A stretch of 64,000 nucleotides of DNA from Pseudomonas sp. MM223 (GCA_947090765.1 OX352322.1:6193001-6257000), one strand, 5' to 3'. Shown: positions 39,167 to 50,034, counted from the stretch's first letter. The notes: a model not told the origin generated them from the sequence alone. A program made the numbers and translations.

Positions 39167-39248
39167 CTGTACTCCTGACCTGCTTGGCTAACGTGTAGCA
39201 ATGATGGCAGAGCGGCCGCCATCGCTCCATTGAACATCGACTATCGTC

Positions 39249-39260
39249 TCGATTAATCGA
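39249..39260. promoter_or_regulatory. Palindrome upstream of the ahcY promoter
   Basis: TCGATTAATCGA is a perfect 12-bp palindrome ending nine bases before the -35 box. ATCGA at 39236-39240 adds a further half-site. It is a possible activator or repressor site; it is not the same sequence as the operator at 29303-29326. Confidence 0.35.
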
Positions 39261-39269
39261 CAGAAAACC

Positions 39270-39298
39270 TTGGGCAAGTGGCCGCGCGCGGCTATAAT
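39270..39298 (+). promoter_or_regulatory. Sigma-70 promoter of ahcY
   Basis: TTGGGC (39270-39275), a 17-base spacer, then a perfect TATAAT (39293-39298). Transcription would begin near 39305, about 43 bases before the riboswitch. Confidence 0.75.
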
Positions 39299-39347
39299 CT
39301 GCGCCGTTTCACATGGTCGCCCACTGCGGCGCCATGCCCGCCACCTG

Positions 39348-40871
<1,524 letters not shown>

Positions 40872-40903
40872 GTAGTCGCAGGCAACGCTTCGCAACGATG
40901 CCC

Positions 40904-40965
40904 AAGCCAGGCCGGCCCCCACCGCCCTGGCTTTTACTTGCAGCCTGCCGTTTGAAGCAGGCTGC
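40904..40965 (+). other. Two hairpins between ahcY and metF
   Basis: AAGCCAGG and CCTGGCTT (40904-40933), followed by TTA, resembles a weak terminator. GCAGCCTGC and GCAGGCTGC (40940-40965) form a perfect 9-bp stem ending just before the metF ribosome site. They may set the ratio of metF to ahcY. Confidence 0.5.
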
Positions 40966-40979
40966 TTGAGGAACGAGTA

Positions 40980-41825
40980 ATGTCACAAGAACGCCGCTAC
41001 AGTTTCGAGTTCTTCCCGACCAAGACCGACGCCGGTCACGAAAAGCTGATGGGCGTCGCCCGCCAGCTGGCTACCTACAACCCGGACTTCTTCTCCTGCA
41101 CCTACGGTGCCGGTGGCTCGACCCGCGACCGCACGCTGAACACCGTGCTGCAGCTGGAAAACGAAGTGAAGGTACCTGCCGCACCGCACCTGTCGTGTGT
41201 GGGCGACTCCAAGGACGACCTGCGCACCCTGCTGACGGAATACAAAGCTGCCGGCATCAAGCGCATCGTCGCCCTGCGCGGCGACTTGCCATCGGGCATG
41301 GGCATGGCCAGTGGCGAACTGCGCTACGCCAGCGACCTGGTCGAGTTCATCCGCCAGGAAACTGCTGACCACTTCCACCTGGAAGTGGCCGCCTACCCGG
41401 AAATGCACCCGCAGGCACGCAACTTCGAAACCGACCTGGCCAACTTCGTGCACAAGGTCAAGGCGGGCGCCGACAGCGCCATCACCCAGTACTTCTTCAA
41501 CGCCGACAGCTACTTCTACTTCGTCGAGCGCGCACAGAAGCTGGGCGTGGACATTCCGGTAGTGCCGGGCATCATGCCGATCACCAACTACAGCAAGCTG
41601 GCTCGCTTCTCCGACGCCTGTGGCGCCGAGATCCCGCGCTGGATCCGCAAGCAGCTGGAAGCCTATGCCGACGACACCGCCAGCATCCAGGCATTCGGCG
41701 AAGAGGTGATTACCCGCATGTGCGAACAACTGCTGCAAGGCGGCGCACCGGGCCTGCACTTCTACACCTTGAACCAGGCCGAACCGAGCCTGGCGATCTG
41801 GAACAACCTTAAGCTGCCGCGCTGA
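40980..41825 (+). CDS. metF: Methylenetetrahydrofolate reductase
   Basis: FAD enzyme reducing 5,10-methylene-THF to 5-methyl-THF, the methyl donor for methionine synthesis. The 281-residue protein has the MetF opening SFEFFPTKTD, CTYGAGGSTRDRTLN, HLSCVGDSKDDLRTLL, VALRGDLPSG, VAAYPEMHPQA and QYFFNADSYFYFVERA, then VPGIMPITNYSKLARF. Complete, starting at ATG 40980. Its place after ahcY with a shared promoter and riboswitch region links it to the methyl cycle. Confidence 0.96.
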   Translation: MSQERRYSFEFFPTKTDAGHEKLMGVARQLATYNPDFFSCTYGAGGSTRDRTLNTVLQLENEVKVPAAPHLSCVGDSKDDLRTLLTEYKAAGIKRIVALRGDLPSGMGMASGELRYASDLVEFIRQETADHFHLEVAAYPEMHPQARNFETDLANFVHKVKAGADSAITQYFFNADSYFYFVERAQKLGVDIPVVPGIMPITNYSKLARFSDACGAEIPRWIRKQLEAYADDTASIQAFGEEVITRMCEQLLQGGAPGLHFYTLNQAEPSLAIWNNLKLPR

Positions 41826-41858
41826 AACTTTTTGGCAAAGTCTGCTTAAGAAATGATT

Positions 41859-41890
41859 AAGGCTTTGGTCATAGACTAAAGCCTTATTCA
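41859..41890 (+). terminator. Probable terminator after metF
   Basis: AAGGCTTT and AAAGCCTT form an 8-bp stem with an 11-base loop, followed by the T-rich ATTCATTTTC. The T run is broken, so efficiency may be moderate. Confidence 0.6.
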
Positions 41891-41908
41891 TTTTCGGGTT
41901 TACAGGTC

Positions 41909-42994
41909 TTGCCAGCCATCCAGCATCTCCAGCCATCGCGCCCACAGCTTGTCTACCTGGCTTTTGGCCCGGCAACCTACCATCAGGAAGCCTGCTTCAG
42001 CATCGTCAGCGCCCTCGCCCACCTGGGGACGGCTGCCGGCGAAGCCATGGACATCCAGGTGTACACCGACAACCCGCAGCCCTACGCCAAGCTGCCCGTC
42101 AATGTCCACTTGCTGGACGAAGCCACGCGCCAGGCATGGAACGCCCCACACGGTTACCATTTTCGCAGCAAGCATGTACTGCTGCGCCAAGTGCTGCAGC
42201 AACACCCGCTGGCAGTGCTGATCGACACCGACACCTTCTTCCGCACATCGCCGCTGCAGCTGTTCGCCCGGGTGGCCCCTGGCAAATTGCTGTGCAATGC
42301 CATCGGCCCGCGCTATGGCGCAAACCAGAAGTGCCTGCTGTACAAAAACCTGCTGGCCATTCTTGAAGCCCGTGACTTGGCCAACTGCCAGATGCCCCTG
42401 ATCAACTCCGGGGTCATCGGGCTCACTGCCGAAGATGCCAGCGCCCTGGACCGCTCCATCGCCATGATGGACGAGTTCCACCCGCTGGCGCGCGAGGCCT
42501 ACACCCTCGAAGAGTTCTGCCTGGCGGTGGCGGCCCACCGCAGGCTGGCGCTGGCCGAGTGCACCGATGTCATTCACCACTACTGGAGCCGCAAGGCGCA
42601 GTTTCGCGCCAAGATCCAGGCCTGGTTGCGCAAGCACGGCCATAACCCGCTGAGCCAGGCGGCACTGGCCGACGTCACCCTGGTCAACGACCAGCTACCA
42701 CGGCCTCCGGCCCTGCACCGCCTGGGCTACAAGGCGCTGAGCCTGACCCTGCCCCGCCACGAACGCCAGTTCGCCCGCGAGTTGCTGTATGGCTGCTACC
42801 CCTACCCCAATGAGTTCGACCGCGCCTGCGCCCCCGCCTGGTGGGACAAGGCCCTGGAAAACCTCAATGCCCGCCATGGCCAGATGCGGCCCGAGCAACT
42901 GCGTCAGTGCTTGCGCCACCCGGGGTTGCGCTTGTCACTGGGTGAGCGAAGGAAGGATATCGAAGCGCATCTGCTGAGGTTTGCCCACATTTGA
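41909..42994 (+). CDS. Glycosyltransferase-like protein of unknown substrate
   Basis: A protein of up to 361 residues with a GT-A-like start: LVYLAFGPATYHQEACFSIV, IQVYTDNPQPY, then LAVLIDTDTFFRTSPLQLF, where DTD is a DxD-type metal/nucleotide-sugar motif near residue 109. LINSGVIGLTAEDA and the AECTDVIHHYW histidine region follow. The C-terminal 110 residues are basic and helical. Start uncertain: the first candidate is TTG 41909, with AGG too close upstream, and there is no ATG before Met51. No other sugar gene is near, so the acceptor is unknown. Confidence 0.65.
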   Translation: MPAIQHLQPSRPQLVYLAFGPATYHQEACFSIVSALAHLGTAAGEAMDIQVYTDNPQPYAKLPVNVHLLDEATRQAWNAPHGYHFRSKHVLLRQVLQQHPLAVLIDTDTFFRTSPLQLFARVAPGKLLCNAIGPRYGANQKCLLYKNLLAILEARDLANCQMPLINSGVIGLTAEDASALDRSIAMMDEFHPLAREAYTLEEFCLAVAAHRRLALAECTDVIHHYWSRKAQFRAKIQAWLRKHGHNPLSQAALADVTLVNDQLPRPPALHRLGYKALSLTLPRHERQFARELLYGCYPYPNEFDRACAPAWWDKALENLNARHGQMRPEQLRQCLRHPGLRLSLGERRKDIEAHLLRFAHI

Positions 42995-43056
42995 GCCGGC
43001 ACAGGAGAACAACACCCCCTCTGGCCTAGAACAGGCCGAGCGCGTAATCTCCGGCC

Positions 43057-43845
43057 ATGCCACTCGTCGCCCGCCTGTTCTGGATCCTGCTGCTCGCCTG
43101 CCTGAGCCCGTTGGCCCTGGGCGAGCGCCTGCGCCTGGTGTCCGATGACTGGGCACCCTACATTTATCAGCACGACGGCCAGCCACGCGGTATCGACTAC
43201 GAAGTCACCACCGAAATATTCAAGCGCCTTGGTGTCGAAGTGGAATGGCAGTTCCTGCCGTGGAAGCGCTGCCTGGCAATGGTCGAGCAAGGCCTGGCCG
43301 ACGGCATTCTGGACATCTTCCAGACCGAAGCCCGGCGCCCTTATCTGGTCTACGCCCCCGAGCCCTTGTCAGAGGTCGAGTTCGTGCTGTTCCAGGCCCG
43401 CGCACGCCGCCATGACGTGGCCGGCCCTGACGACCTCACGGGCCTCACCGTAGGCACCTCGCCAGGCTACGCCTATGGCGCCGCGTTCAACCAGGCCACT
43501 CATTTTCGACGTGAAGCGGCGCCGACCCAGGAAGCCAACTTCGGCAAGCTGGTGCTAGGCCGTATCGACCTGGCAATCACCGACCGCGTGGTTGGACATT
43601 ATCTGATCCGGCATCTGGGCATGGAGCAGCAAGTGGAGGAACTGCCGCTGGTGATCAACCGCCAGGCCCAGTACCTGGGGCTGGTGCGCAAACCGGGGCG
43701 CGAGGCACTGGCCCTGGCCTTTGCCGAAGAACTGCAGCGTTTCAAGCAGGAGCCGGCCTTTGCCGCCATCAGCCACCGTTACACAGGCGACATCGGAAAC
43801 ATTCTCAACGCCGTTGAGCAGCAGGAAAGCGGCACAGCGCGATAG
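43057..43845 (+). CDS. Periplasmic amino-acid-type solute-binding protein (SBP_bac_3)
   Basis: A 262-residue binding protein with a Sec signal ([22 protein letters not shown]). The mature start [20 protein letters not shown] is followed by [36 protein letters not shown] and [12 protein letters not shown], all standard for type II binding proteins. As with the gene at 18233-18970, no transporter partners are adjacent. The start ATG 43057 begins the signal peptide. Confidence 0.8.
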   Translation: MPLVARLFWILLLACLSPLALGERLRLVSDDWAPYIYQHDGQPRGIDYEVTTEIFKRLGVEVEWQFLPWKRCLAMVEQGLADGILDIFQTEARRPYLVYAPEPLSEVEFVLFQARARRHDVAGPDDLTGLTVGTSPGYAYGAAFNQATHFRREAAPTQEANFGKLVLGRIDLAITDRVVGHYLIRHLGMEQQVEELPLVINRQAQYLGLVRKPGREALALAFAEELQRFKQEPAFAAISHRYTGDIGNILNAVEQQESGTAR

Positions 43846-43849
43846 CTCT

Positions 43850-43857
43850 GTTATACT
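43850..43857 (+). promoter_or_regulatory. Extended -10 promoter candidate for rhlE
   Basis: TGTTATACT gives an extended -10 (TG, one base, TATACT at 43852-43857) just after the binding-protein stop. No good -35 is visible. It would make a leader of about 200 bases before rhlE. Confidence 0.45.
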
Positions 43858-44062
43858 CGGGCCTTCCCGCCCGGCTCACGCCCGGACGCTCGGCCTCGCA
43901 ACAGGCATCCCGATCGGCTTCGACGCCCCTTCGCGTCCCCCTCCGTTTCCCGGATGTGCAGTGAAAGCCCAGCTGGACCGGACGCGATCGCATCCCACCG
44001 ATGCCCGTCGCGCCAGGCAGAACATCCCAACGGGCCCAGCCCACACGAGAACAGGATCGCCC

Positions 44063-45958
44063 ATGTCCTTTGCTTCCCTCGGTCTCTCCGAGGCTCTTGT
44101 CCGCGCTATCGAGGCTGCGGGCTATACCCAGCCGACCCCCGTGCAACAGCGGGCGATTCCCGCCGTGTTGCAAGGCCGCGACCTGATGGTTGCTGCACAG
44201 ACAGGTACTGGTAAAACCGGCGGCTTCGCCCTGCCGATTCTCGAGCGCCTGTTCCCGGCCGGCCACCCCGACAAGTCACAGCGTCATGGCCCGCGCCAAC
44301 CTCGCGTGCTGGTCCTGACCCCGACCCGCGAGCTGGCAGCCCAGGTGCACGACAGCTTCAAGGTCTATGCCCGCGACCTGCCACTGGTCAGCGCCTGCAT
44401 CTTCGGCGGCGTTGGCATGAACCCGCAGGTCCAGGCGATTGCCAAGGGCGTCGACGTGCTGGTTGCCTGCCCGGGTCGCCTGCTTGACCTGGCCGGCCAA
44501 GGCAAGGTCGACCTGGCCCACGTAGAAATCCTGGTGCTCGACGAAGCCGACCGCATGCTCGACATGGGCTTCATCCACGACGTCAAGAAGGTACTGGCCC
44601 GCCTGCCAGCCAAACGCCAGAACCTGCTGTTCTCGGCCACCTTCTCCAAGGACATCACCGACCTCGCCGACAAGCTCCTGCACAACCCGGAGCGTATCGA
44701 GGTCACGCCGCCGAACACTACTGTCGAGCGTATCGAGCAGCGCGTCTACCGCCTGCCTGCCAGCCACAAGCGTGCGCTGCTGGCACACCTGATCACCCTG
44801 GGTGCCTGGGAGCAGGTACTGGTGTTTACCCGTACCAAGCACGGCGCCAACCGCCTGGCCGAGTACCTGGAAAAGCAAGGCCTGACCGCCGCAGCGATTC
44901 ACGGCAACAAGAGCCAGAACGCCCGCACCAAGGCCCTGGCCGACTTCAAGGCCAACAGCGTGCGCGTACTGGTCGCCACCGACATCGCCGCACGCGGCCT
45001 GGACATCGACCAGTTGCCCCACGTGGTCAACTTCGAGCTGCCGAATGTCGAGGAAGATTACGTGCACCGTATCGGCCGTACTGGCCGCGCCGGCCGTTCG
45101 GGCGAGGCTATTTCGCTGGTCGCACCGGATGAAGAGAAGCTGCTCAAGAGCATTGAGCGGGTAACCCGTCAGAAGATCGCGGACGGCGACCTGATGGGCT
45201 TTGATGCCAGCCAGGTAGAAGCCGAGAAACCCGAAGTACGCGAGCGCCCGCAAAACAACGGCCGTGGTGGTCGTAACCAGCAGGCCCGCGGCGAAGGCGG
45301 TAAAGACACCAACGGCGGCCGCAAGGACAAAGGCAAAGATAAAGGCAAGGCCAAGCCACAGGCTGCCGACAAGCCGGCCGACAAGGAAAAGAGCGGCGAC
45401 AGGCAGCAGCAGCCGCGTAAACCGCGTGACAAGAAACCGCGCCAGCCACAGCAGCAGGCCAGCAGCAACAGCGCGCCTCAGGCACAAGGTAACCGCGACC
45501 CGGAAGAGTTCCTGGACGACGACATCGACAACTTTGGTAACCGCGCCGACTACGTCAGCCCGTACCAAGGCAAGAACCAGGGCCGCAATCGCCGCCCAGG
45601 TGGTGGTGCTGGTCAAGCTCAGGGTACCGGCCAACGCAGCAACACTGGGGGCCAGGGCCAAGCTCGCAATGGCGGCCAGCAACGCAATGGTGGCAGTGCC
45701 GGCGGCGAAAAACGCCCGCCTCGCGCCAACAACGGTGGCGGTGCCCGTCGTGAGGGTGGCGGTGGCCGTGGTCGCCCGGCCCGTGACGATGCTGCCCGGC
45801 AAGAGCCGGCCGTGCGCAACCCGCGTCAGCCGGAAAAACAGCCGGTGATCATCCGCAAGGAATCCAAACTCGACCGTTTCCCGACGCCTGAGCAACTGGA
45901 TGACCTGCCAGCCCGCCCGCGCGGTGAGCGCCCTGCCCTGTTGACCCGCAAGGGTTGA
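44063..45958 (+). CDS. rhlE: DEAD-box RNA helicase RhlE with long disordered tail
   Basis: ATP-dependent RNA helicase. Motifs: [19 protein letters not shown] and [17 protein letters not shown] (Q motif), [67 protein letters not shown] and [15 protein letters not shown]. The core ends near residue 375. The remaining 250 residues are low complexity: K/D/Q-rich, then G/N/Q/R-rich with RGG-like pieces, typical for RNA binding and phase separation. 631 residues in total. ATG 44063 gives [13 protein letters not shown] bidirectional terminator follows. Confidence 0.92.
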   Translation: MSFASLGLSEALVRAIEAAGYTQPTPVQQRAIPAVLQGRDLMVAAQTGTGKTGGFALPILERLFPAGHPDKSQRHGPRQPRVLVLTPTRELAAQVHDSFKVYARDLPLVSACIFGGVGMNPQVQAIAKGVDVLVACPGRLLDLAGQGKVDLAHVEILVLDEADRMLDMGFIHDVKKVLARLPAKRQNLLFSATFSKDITDLADKLLHNPERIEVTPPNTTVERIEQRVYRLPASHKRALLAHLITLGAWEQVLVFTRTKHGANRLAEYLEKQGLTAAAIHGNKSQNARTKALADFKANSVRVLVATDIAARGLDIDQLPHVVNFELPNVEEDYVHRIGRTGRAGRSGEAISLVAPDEEKLLKSIERVTRQKIADGDLMGFDASQVEAEKPEVRERPQNNGRGGRNQQARGEGGKDTNGGRKDKGKDKGKAKPQAADKPADKEKSGDRQQQPRKPRDKKPRQPQQQASSNSAPQAQGNRDPEEFLDDDIDNFGNRADYVSPYQGKNQGRNRRPGGGAGQAQGTGQRSNTGGQGQARNGGQQRNGGSAGGEKRPPRANNGGGARREGGGGRGRPARDDAARQEPAVRNPRQPEKQPVIIRKESKLDRFPTPEQLDDLPARPRGERPALLTRKG

Positions 45959-46006
45959 TTCAGAGGTAGCCTGCAGTGGCCCTGCCAGGGCCCTGAACGG
46001 GAAATG

Positions 46007-46033
46007 AAAACGCCGCCCAATGGGCGGCGTTTT
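46007..46033. terminator. Bidirectional terminator between rhlE and yceI
   Basis: AAAACGCCGCCC and GGGCGGCGTTTT are perfect 12-bp arms around AAT. With A and T runs on both sides it can end the convergent rhlE and yceI transcripts. Confidence 0.92.
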
Positions 46034-46051
46034 CTATTGCCAAAGCAATGC

Positions 46052-46630
46052 TTACTTCTGCTTCACACCTTCAACACTGATATCCAGGTCCAGGGTCTGC
46101 GAAGTCGGGCCAGGGCCTTTGATGCCGAAGTCGTTCAGGTTAAGGGTGGTGGTGGCGTTGAAACCAGCGCGCTCACCGCCCCATGGGTCCTTGCCTTCAC
46201 CGTTGAAGGTAGCCTTGAAGGTGACCGGCTTGGTTACGCCGTGCATGGTCAGGTCGCCAGTCACGTCAGCAGTCTTTTCACCCGTCGACTTGACGGCGGT
46301 AGAGACAAACTTGGCTTCAGGGTACTTCTTCACGTCGAGGAAGTCGGCGCTGGCGATGTGCTTGTCACGCTCGGCATGGTTGGACGTCAGGCTGGCGGTT
46401 TTCAGGTCGACGCTGATCTTGCTGGCTTCAGGCTTGGCGCTGTCCCAAGTGAAGTTGCCATCGAAGTCCTTGAAGGTGCCGTGAATGAAGCTGTAACCCA
46501 GGTGGCTGATCTTCCAGTCGACGAACGCGTGCTGGCCTTCCTTGTCGATCTTGTACTCGGCAGCCATGACCTGGCCGGCGGAAAGCAGAGCGGTACCGAG
46601 CGCCAGAGCGGCAAAAGTCTTTTTCAACAT
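46052..46630 (-). CDS. yceI: YceI-family periplasmic lipid-binding protein
   Basis: A 192-residue secreted protein with signal [20 protein letters not shown] ending MAA, then the YceI lipocalin-like beta barrel: [60 protein letters not shown] and [19 protein letters not shown]. YceI proteins bind isoprenoid-type lipids; some are induced by alkaline pH. ATG 46630 has AGGAC upstream. It is the second gene of a two-gene unit with cytochrome b561 (33-base gap), a frequent pairing that suggests a quinone-related role. Confidence 0.9.
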   Translation of the reverse strand: MLKKTFAALALGTALLSAGQVMAAEYKIDKEGQHAFVDWKISHLGYSFIHGTFKDFDGNFTWDSAKPEASKISVDLKTASLTSNHAERDKHIASADFLDVKKYPEAKFVSTAVKSTGEKTADVTGDLTMHGVTKPVTFKATFNGEGKDPWGGERAGFNATTTLNLNDFGIKGPGPTSQTLDLDISVEGVKQK

Positions 46631-46663
46631 CCTTATGTCCTTCCTATGCAATTGAGTTGAGGG

Positions 46664-47215
46664 TCAAGCTTTGCGGCCCAACATGCGAGTCAGGGTCGCG
46701 TCACGGTCGATGAAATGGTGCTTGAGCGCTGCCAGGGCATGCAGCACGGCAAAAATGACCAGGCCCCAGGCCAGCCAGAGATGAATCACACCCGCCACAT
46801 CTGCCTGGTCAGGCAGGTCGCTGACCAGTGCCGGCACTTCGAACAGGCCGAACACCGGAATGCCGACGCCGTCGGCGGTGGAAATCAGGTAACCGGCCGC
46901 CATCACCGCAAACAGACCAAGGTACAGGGCCAGATGGCCCAGCTTGGCCGCCAGGCGTGTGACTGCGCCATGGTTGGCCGGTGCCGGTGGTGGTGGGCTG
47001 ATGAAACGCCAGACCACTCGCAGCAGCATCACCGCCAGCAGCACCAGGCCGATGCTCTTGTGCAGGTCCGGGCCTGCTTTGCGCCAAGGGCTGTAGTAGT
47101 CGAGGCCGACCATCCACAGGCCCAGGCCGAACAGGCCAAAGACTGCCAGTGCCACGCCCCAGTGCAGGACGATACTGACCATGCCGTAGCGAGAAGGTGA
47201 ATTGCGCAGTTGCAT
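46664..47215 (-). CDS. Cytochrome b561
   Basis: A 183-residue di-haem inner-membrane protein with four helices: MVSIVLHWGVALAVFGLFGL (first haem histidine), DLHKSIGLVLLAVMLLRVVW, LGHLALYLGLFAVMAAGYLI and GVIHLWLAWGLVIFAVLHAL AALKHHF. Histidines at LHW, DLHKS, GHL and VLHALAALKHH match the bacterial cytochrome b561 pattern. It oxidises quinol or moves electrons to periplasmic acceptors. First gene of the unit with yceI. Confidence 0.9.
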   Translation of the reverse strand: MQLRNSPSRYGMVSIVLHWGVALAVFGLFGLGLWMVGLDYYSPWRKAGPDLHKSIGLVLLAVMLLRVVWRFISPPPPAPANHGAVTRLAAKLGHLALYLGLFAVMAAGYLISTADGVGIPVFGLFEVPALVSDLPDQADVAGVIHLWLAWGLVIFAVLHALAALKHHFIDRDATLTRMLGRKA

Positions 47216-47379
47216 GTTGGCGTGTATCCCCGTGAAAGCTGTGCACAGACTAACGCGTAACGTATCGAATAAAAGCGGAAAAACTTGCTCTGGTTTATCG
47301 AGAAATCCGATATGTATTCTGTAAGCTTCCCATTAAGGAAACATTAACGATAGTCGGGGAAATAGAGGTTGCCAGTACT

Positions 47380-47453
47380 GGCCTCTTCGCAGCACAAGGC
47401 TGCTCCTACAGGGGTGCGGTGCCTGTAGGAGCAGCCTTGTGCTGCGAAGAGGC
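47380..47453. repeat. Inverted REP pair
   Basis: GGCCTCTTCGCAGCACAAGG CTGCTCCTACAGG and its reverse complement ending GAAGAGGCC, with an 8-base centre. It lies between the start of the cytochrome b561 gene and the end of the amine oxidase gene. Confidence 0.9.
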
Positions 47454-47469
47454 CGGCACTGTCGATCAA

Positions 47470-49332
47470 TCAGCCAGCCTTTGCCTGGGTATTGGCCACA
47501 GGCTTTTTGGCAGGCTCGGACTTGGCAGTGGCTTTCTTGATCTCGGCAGGCTTATGCGCCGGCTTGTGTGCCGGCGCATGCTTGGCCGGGGATGCCTTGG
47601 TTGGCGCAGGCTTGGCCGCCGCCTCTTTGACCACTGGTGCTGGTGCTACCGGGGCCGGCGCGGCTTGTGGAGCAGGCGCAGGTACCGGCGCCACTTCCTC
47701 GGCCCTGGCGATTGGCTCAGCCTTCACCGCTGGCGTTTCAGCCCCACCAAACAGGCGCTTGAAGAAGCCTGGCTTGTCCTGCTTGGCCTCTTCGACCTTC
47801 TGCGGCTCGGCTTTGACAGGTGCCTTGTCAGCCTTGTCGCCCTTGTCGGACGAACCCCCAAACATATTGGAGAAGAACCCGCCCTTGCTGTCCTTGGCCG
47901 CCGCCGCACCGGCTGCCGCTGCCGCAACCGGCACCGCCTTGGCGGGGTCGAACGACTTGCCGGCCAACAGGTCCTGTGCCTGGCTGGCGGCACGCTGGCC
48001 ACTGCGCAGGGCGCCTTCCAAGGTGCCAGGGTACAGGGCGTCGGTATGCTCACCGGCAAAGGTGATGCGCTGCACCGGGCGCTCCCACAGGCGCCAGTAT
48101 TTGCTGATCTGACCCGGGCCATAGGCCAGATAGGCGCCGCCGGTTCCAGCATCGGTGCTATAGCGCTTCACCTCATAACCGGTGAAGGCACCGCGGGCCT
48201 GCGGATAGAAGGCATGCAGGCGGATCAGCACCTGATCGACCATCTGCTTGTCGCCAAACGCTTGCAGCAGGCGGGCGTTGTCGCCAGAAAGGTTGATCAC
48301 CACGTTGGCGCCGCCCTTGAGCGCTGGCTCGATCCACAGCATGCCGAGGCCGGCGTTACTGAAGATTTCGCCCGACATGCGTGCGCGGCTTTCCCACACT
48401 GGCTTCTTGAATTTGAGCATCAGCTGGTCGCGCCAGCCATAGTTGGTACCTTTGAGCGCCGCCAGGTGCTGGTTGTCCAGGCCTGGGGTCATCTGGATCT
48501 TGGCCAGGGCGCGCAGCGGCACAGCCATCACCAGGTAATCCGCCTGGTAGCCGACACTGCCGACTTTTACCGTTACGCCATCCTTGTCCTGAACGATAGC
48601 GGTGACCGGCGAATTGGTCTTGATGGTTTTCAGTTGCTTGACGAAGGCCTGGGCCAGCACCGGGCTGCCACCTGGCAGGCGTGCAGCACGCAGGTCGCGG
48701 TCGCTGACACCGCGGTACACGCGGTTCTGCTGGGCGAAGTACAGCAGCGACAGGCGCGATGGCTCATCGTAACGGGTACGGATTTGCTGGTTGACCAACT
48801 GACGGGCGGTGGCCGGCAGTTGCAGTTTATCCAGCCAGGTGGACACGTTGATCTGGTCGAGGGCGAACAGCGTGCTGGTGGCCTGCGGGTTCAGCGGGTC
48901 ATCGATCGAACGGGCCAGGTCATCGAGGGTTTTCTCGTAGCGTTTGAGCGCTTCGGCGGTAGCAGGTTGCTTGGTGGCCAGGTCGGTGGCGCTGAAATAC
49001 TCACCGTCGATCAGGTAACCCGGGGTACGCACGAACTCCGGCGCCGGCAGTGTTTCAAGCTTGAAACGGTCAAGGTACTGGTTGAGCACCGGCTGCGCCT
49101 TGGCATTGCCGATCCACTCGCTGGTGGCCAGCCCCGAACGCCCGCCCATCCCCGACTTGGCCTCCAGCAGGGTCACCTGCCAGCCTTTGTTCTGCAGCTC
49201 GTAGGCTGCTGTCAGGCCCGCCAGGCCGCCACCCACGACAATTGCCGTGGGCGTCTTGTCCTTAGCCAGCGCGGCGCCGCTGGAGACACCAATCAATACC
49301 AACGCGCACAGGCGCACCCAAGCAGCAGCCAT
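47470..49332 (-). CDS. Exported flavin-containing amine oxidase with Ala/Lys/Pro-rich tail
   Basis: A 620-residue protein. The signal MAAAWVRLCALVLIGVSSGA ends ALA and is Sec-like, without a twin arginine. The FAD motif AIVVGGGLAGLTAAYELQNK, LLEAKSGMGGRSG and C-terminal ITFAGEHTDALYPGTLEGAL RSG show a monoamine-oxidase-type flavoprotein, complete by about residue 455. The last 165 residues are low complexity: GGFFSNMFGG and GFFKRLFGG stand between Ala/Lys/Pro/Glu-rich runs, and the end is Lys/Pro/His/Ala-rich. The tail may bind the cell wall or DNA, but this is inference. Substrate unknown. ATG 49332 opens the signal peptide. Confidence 0.82.
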   Translation of the reverse strand: MAAAWVRLCALVLIGVSSGAALAKDKTPTAIVVGGGLAGLTAAYELQNKGWQVTLLEAKSGMGGRSGLATSEWIGNAKAQPVLNQYLDRFKLETLPAPEFVRTPGYLIDGEYFSATDLATKQPATAEALKRYEKTLDDLARSIDDPLNPQATSTLFALDQINVSTWLDKLQLPATARQLVNQQIRTRYDEPSRLSLLYFAQQNRVYRGVSDRDLRAARLPGGSPVLAQAFVKQLKTIKTNSPVTAIVQDKDGVTVKVGSVGYQADYLVMAVPLRALAKIQMTPGLDNQHLAALKGTNYGWRDQLMLKFKKPVWESRARMSGEIFSNAGLGMLWIEPALKGGANVVINLSGDNARLLQAFGDKQMVDQVLIRLHAFYPQARGAFTGYEVKRYSTDAGTGGAYLAYGPGQISKYWRLWERPVQRITFAGEHTDALYPGTLEGALRSGQRAASQAQDLLAGKSFDPAKAVPVAAAAAGAAAAKDSKGGFFSNMFGGSSDKGDKADKAPVKAEPQKVEEAKQDKPGFFKRLFGGAETPAVKAEPIARAEEVAPVPAPAPQAAPAPVAPAPVVKEAAAKPAPTKASPAKHAPAHKPAHKPAEIKKATAKSEPAKKPVANTQAKAG

Positions 49333-49542
49333 GTCGGCGAACTCCGAGTCAGAGGTTACAGAAACGGGGAGAGGCAGGAATGCCCCGGGAAGATGCGTTA
49401 AGAATACGTCAGCTCCGGCCACCCTGCCAGCGCAGTGACATCAAGTCCTTTTGGCAACTGACATTTTTGCCAGTAGCCATGTCACACGGTGGCAGGCGAA
49501 GCTGGCAAAGATGGCCAGAAGCCCCGCCAGGAGGGCATGCGC

Positions 49543-50034
49543 ATGATTTTCGAGGAGCATTTCCAGCACGTTGAACGGCAGTTCCTGTGGCACAAGCAAA
49601 CCCTTCATATGGCCTCTGGCCTGAGTATCCGCTCCAACAGCACTTCATGGACCGGCTTTCATGAAGCGTTCAAGGGCGAAGACGGTACCGAGCTGGTCAT
49701 TGGCGAACACAGTGATGTGGAAATTACCTTCGCTCATGAAGTCGAGTGCCTGCGGCTGGAGTACTACGTGGTCAGTGATTACCTTTGCGACGACCTGCAC
49801 ATGCTGTTCGATACCGAAAGCCACGATTACGACCTGGCCGCCCCGGCCCCGCGCAACTTCTACTGGCTTACCGTGGAAGGCAGCGGGATTCGCGACCTGC
49901 TCCCGGGCCCTATCGCCACCCACCCCTATCACCAGGTGATCGACGGCCCTTTCCGCCGCCTGACCATCTCCACTTCGCAGGCCGGCACCGTGCACATCCG
50001 GCGCCTCGAATGGACCGGCACCAACCGCCATTGA
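49543..50034 (+). CDS. Conserved hypothetical protein, beta-rich
   Basis: A 163-residue soluble protein without signal peptide, rich in predicted strands: SIRSNSTSWTGFHEAFKGED, VEITFAHEVECLRLEYYVVS, NFYWLTVEGSGIRDLLPGPI and RLTISTSQAGTVHIRRLEWT. I recognise no family. AGGAGG at 49529-49534 stands eight bases before ATG 49543, which decides that start over ATG 49537. It precedes bioA by 79 bases on the same strand, so co-transcription is possible, but nothing links it to biotin. Confidence 0.7.
   Translation: MIFEEHFQHVERQFLWHKQTLHMASGLSIRSNSTSWTGFHEAFKGEDGTELVIGEHSDVEITFAHEVECLRLEYYVVSDYLCDDLHMLFDTESHDYDLAAPAPRNFYWLTVEGSGIRDLLPGPIATHPYHQVIDGPFRRLTISTSQAGTVHIRRLEWTGTNRH

Noticed and set aside
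44276..45895. A 539-codon minus-strand frame opposite rhlE
   Set aside because: Shadow of the helicase core and its low-complexity tail; hydrophobic appearance comes from reading the tail in reverse.
47419..49401. A 660-codon open frame on the plus strand opposite the amine oxidase
   Set aside because: Shadow frame. The minus-strand product has a signal peptide and FAD motifs, so it is the real gene.
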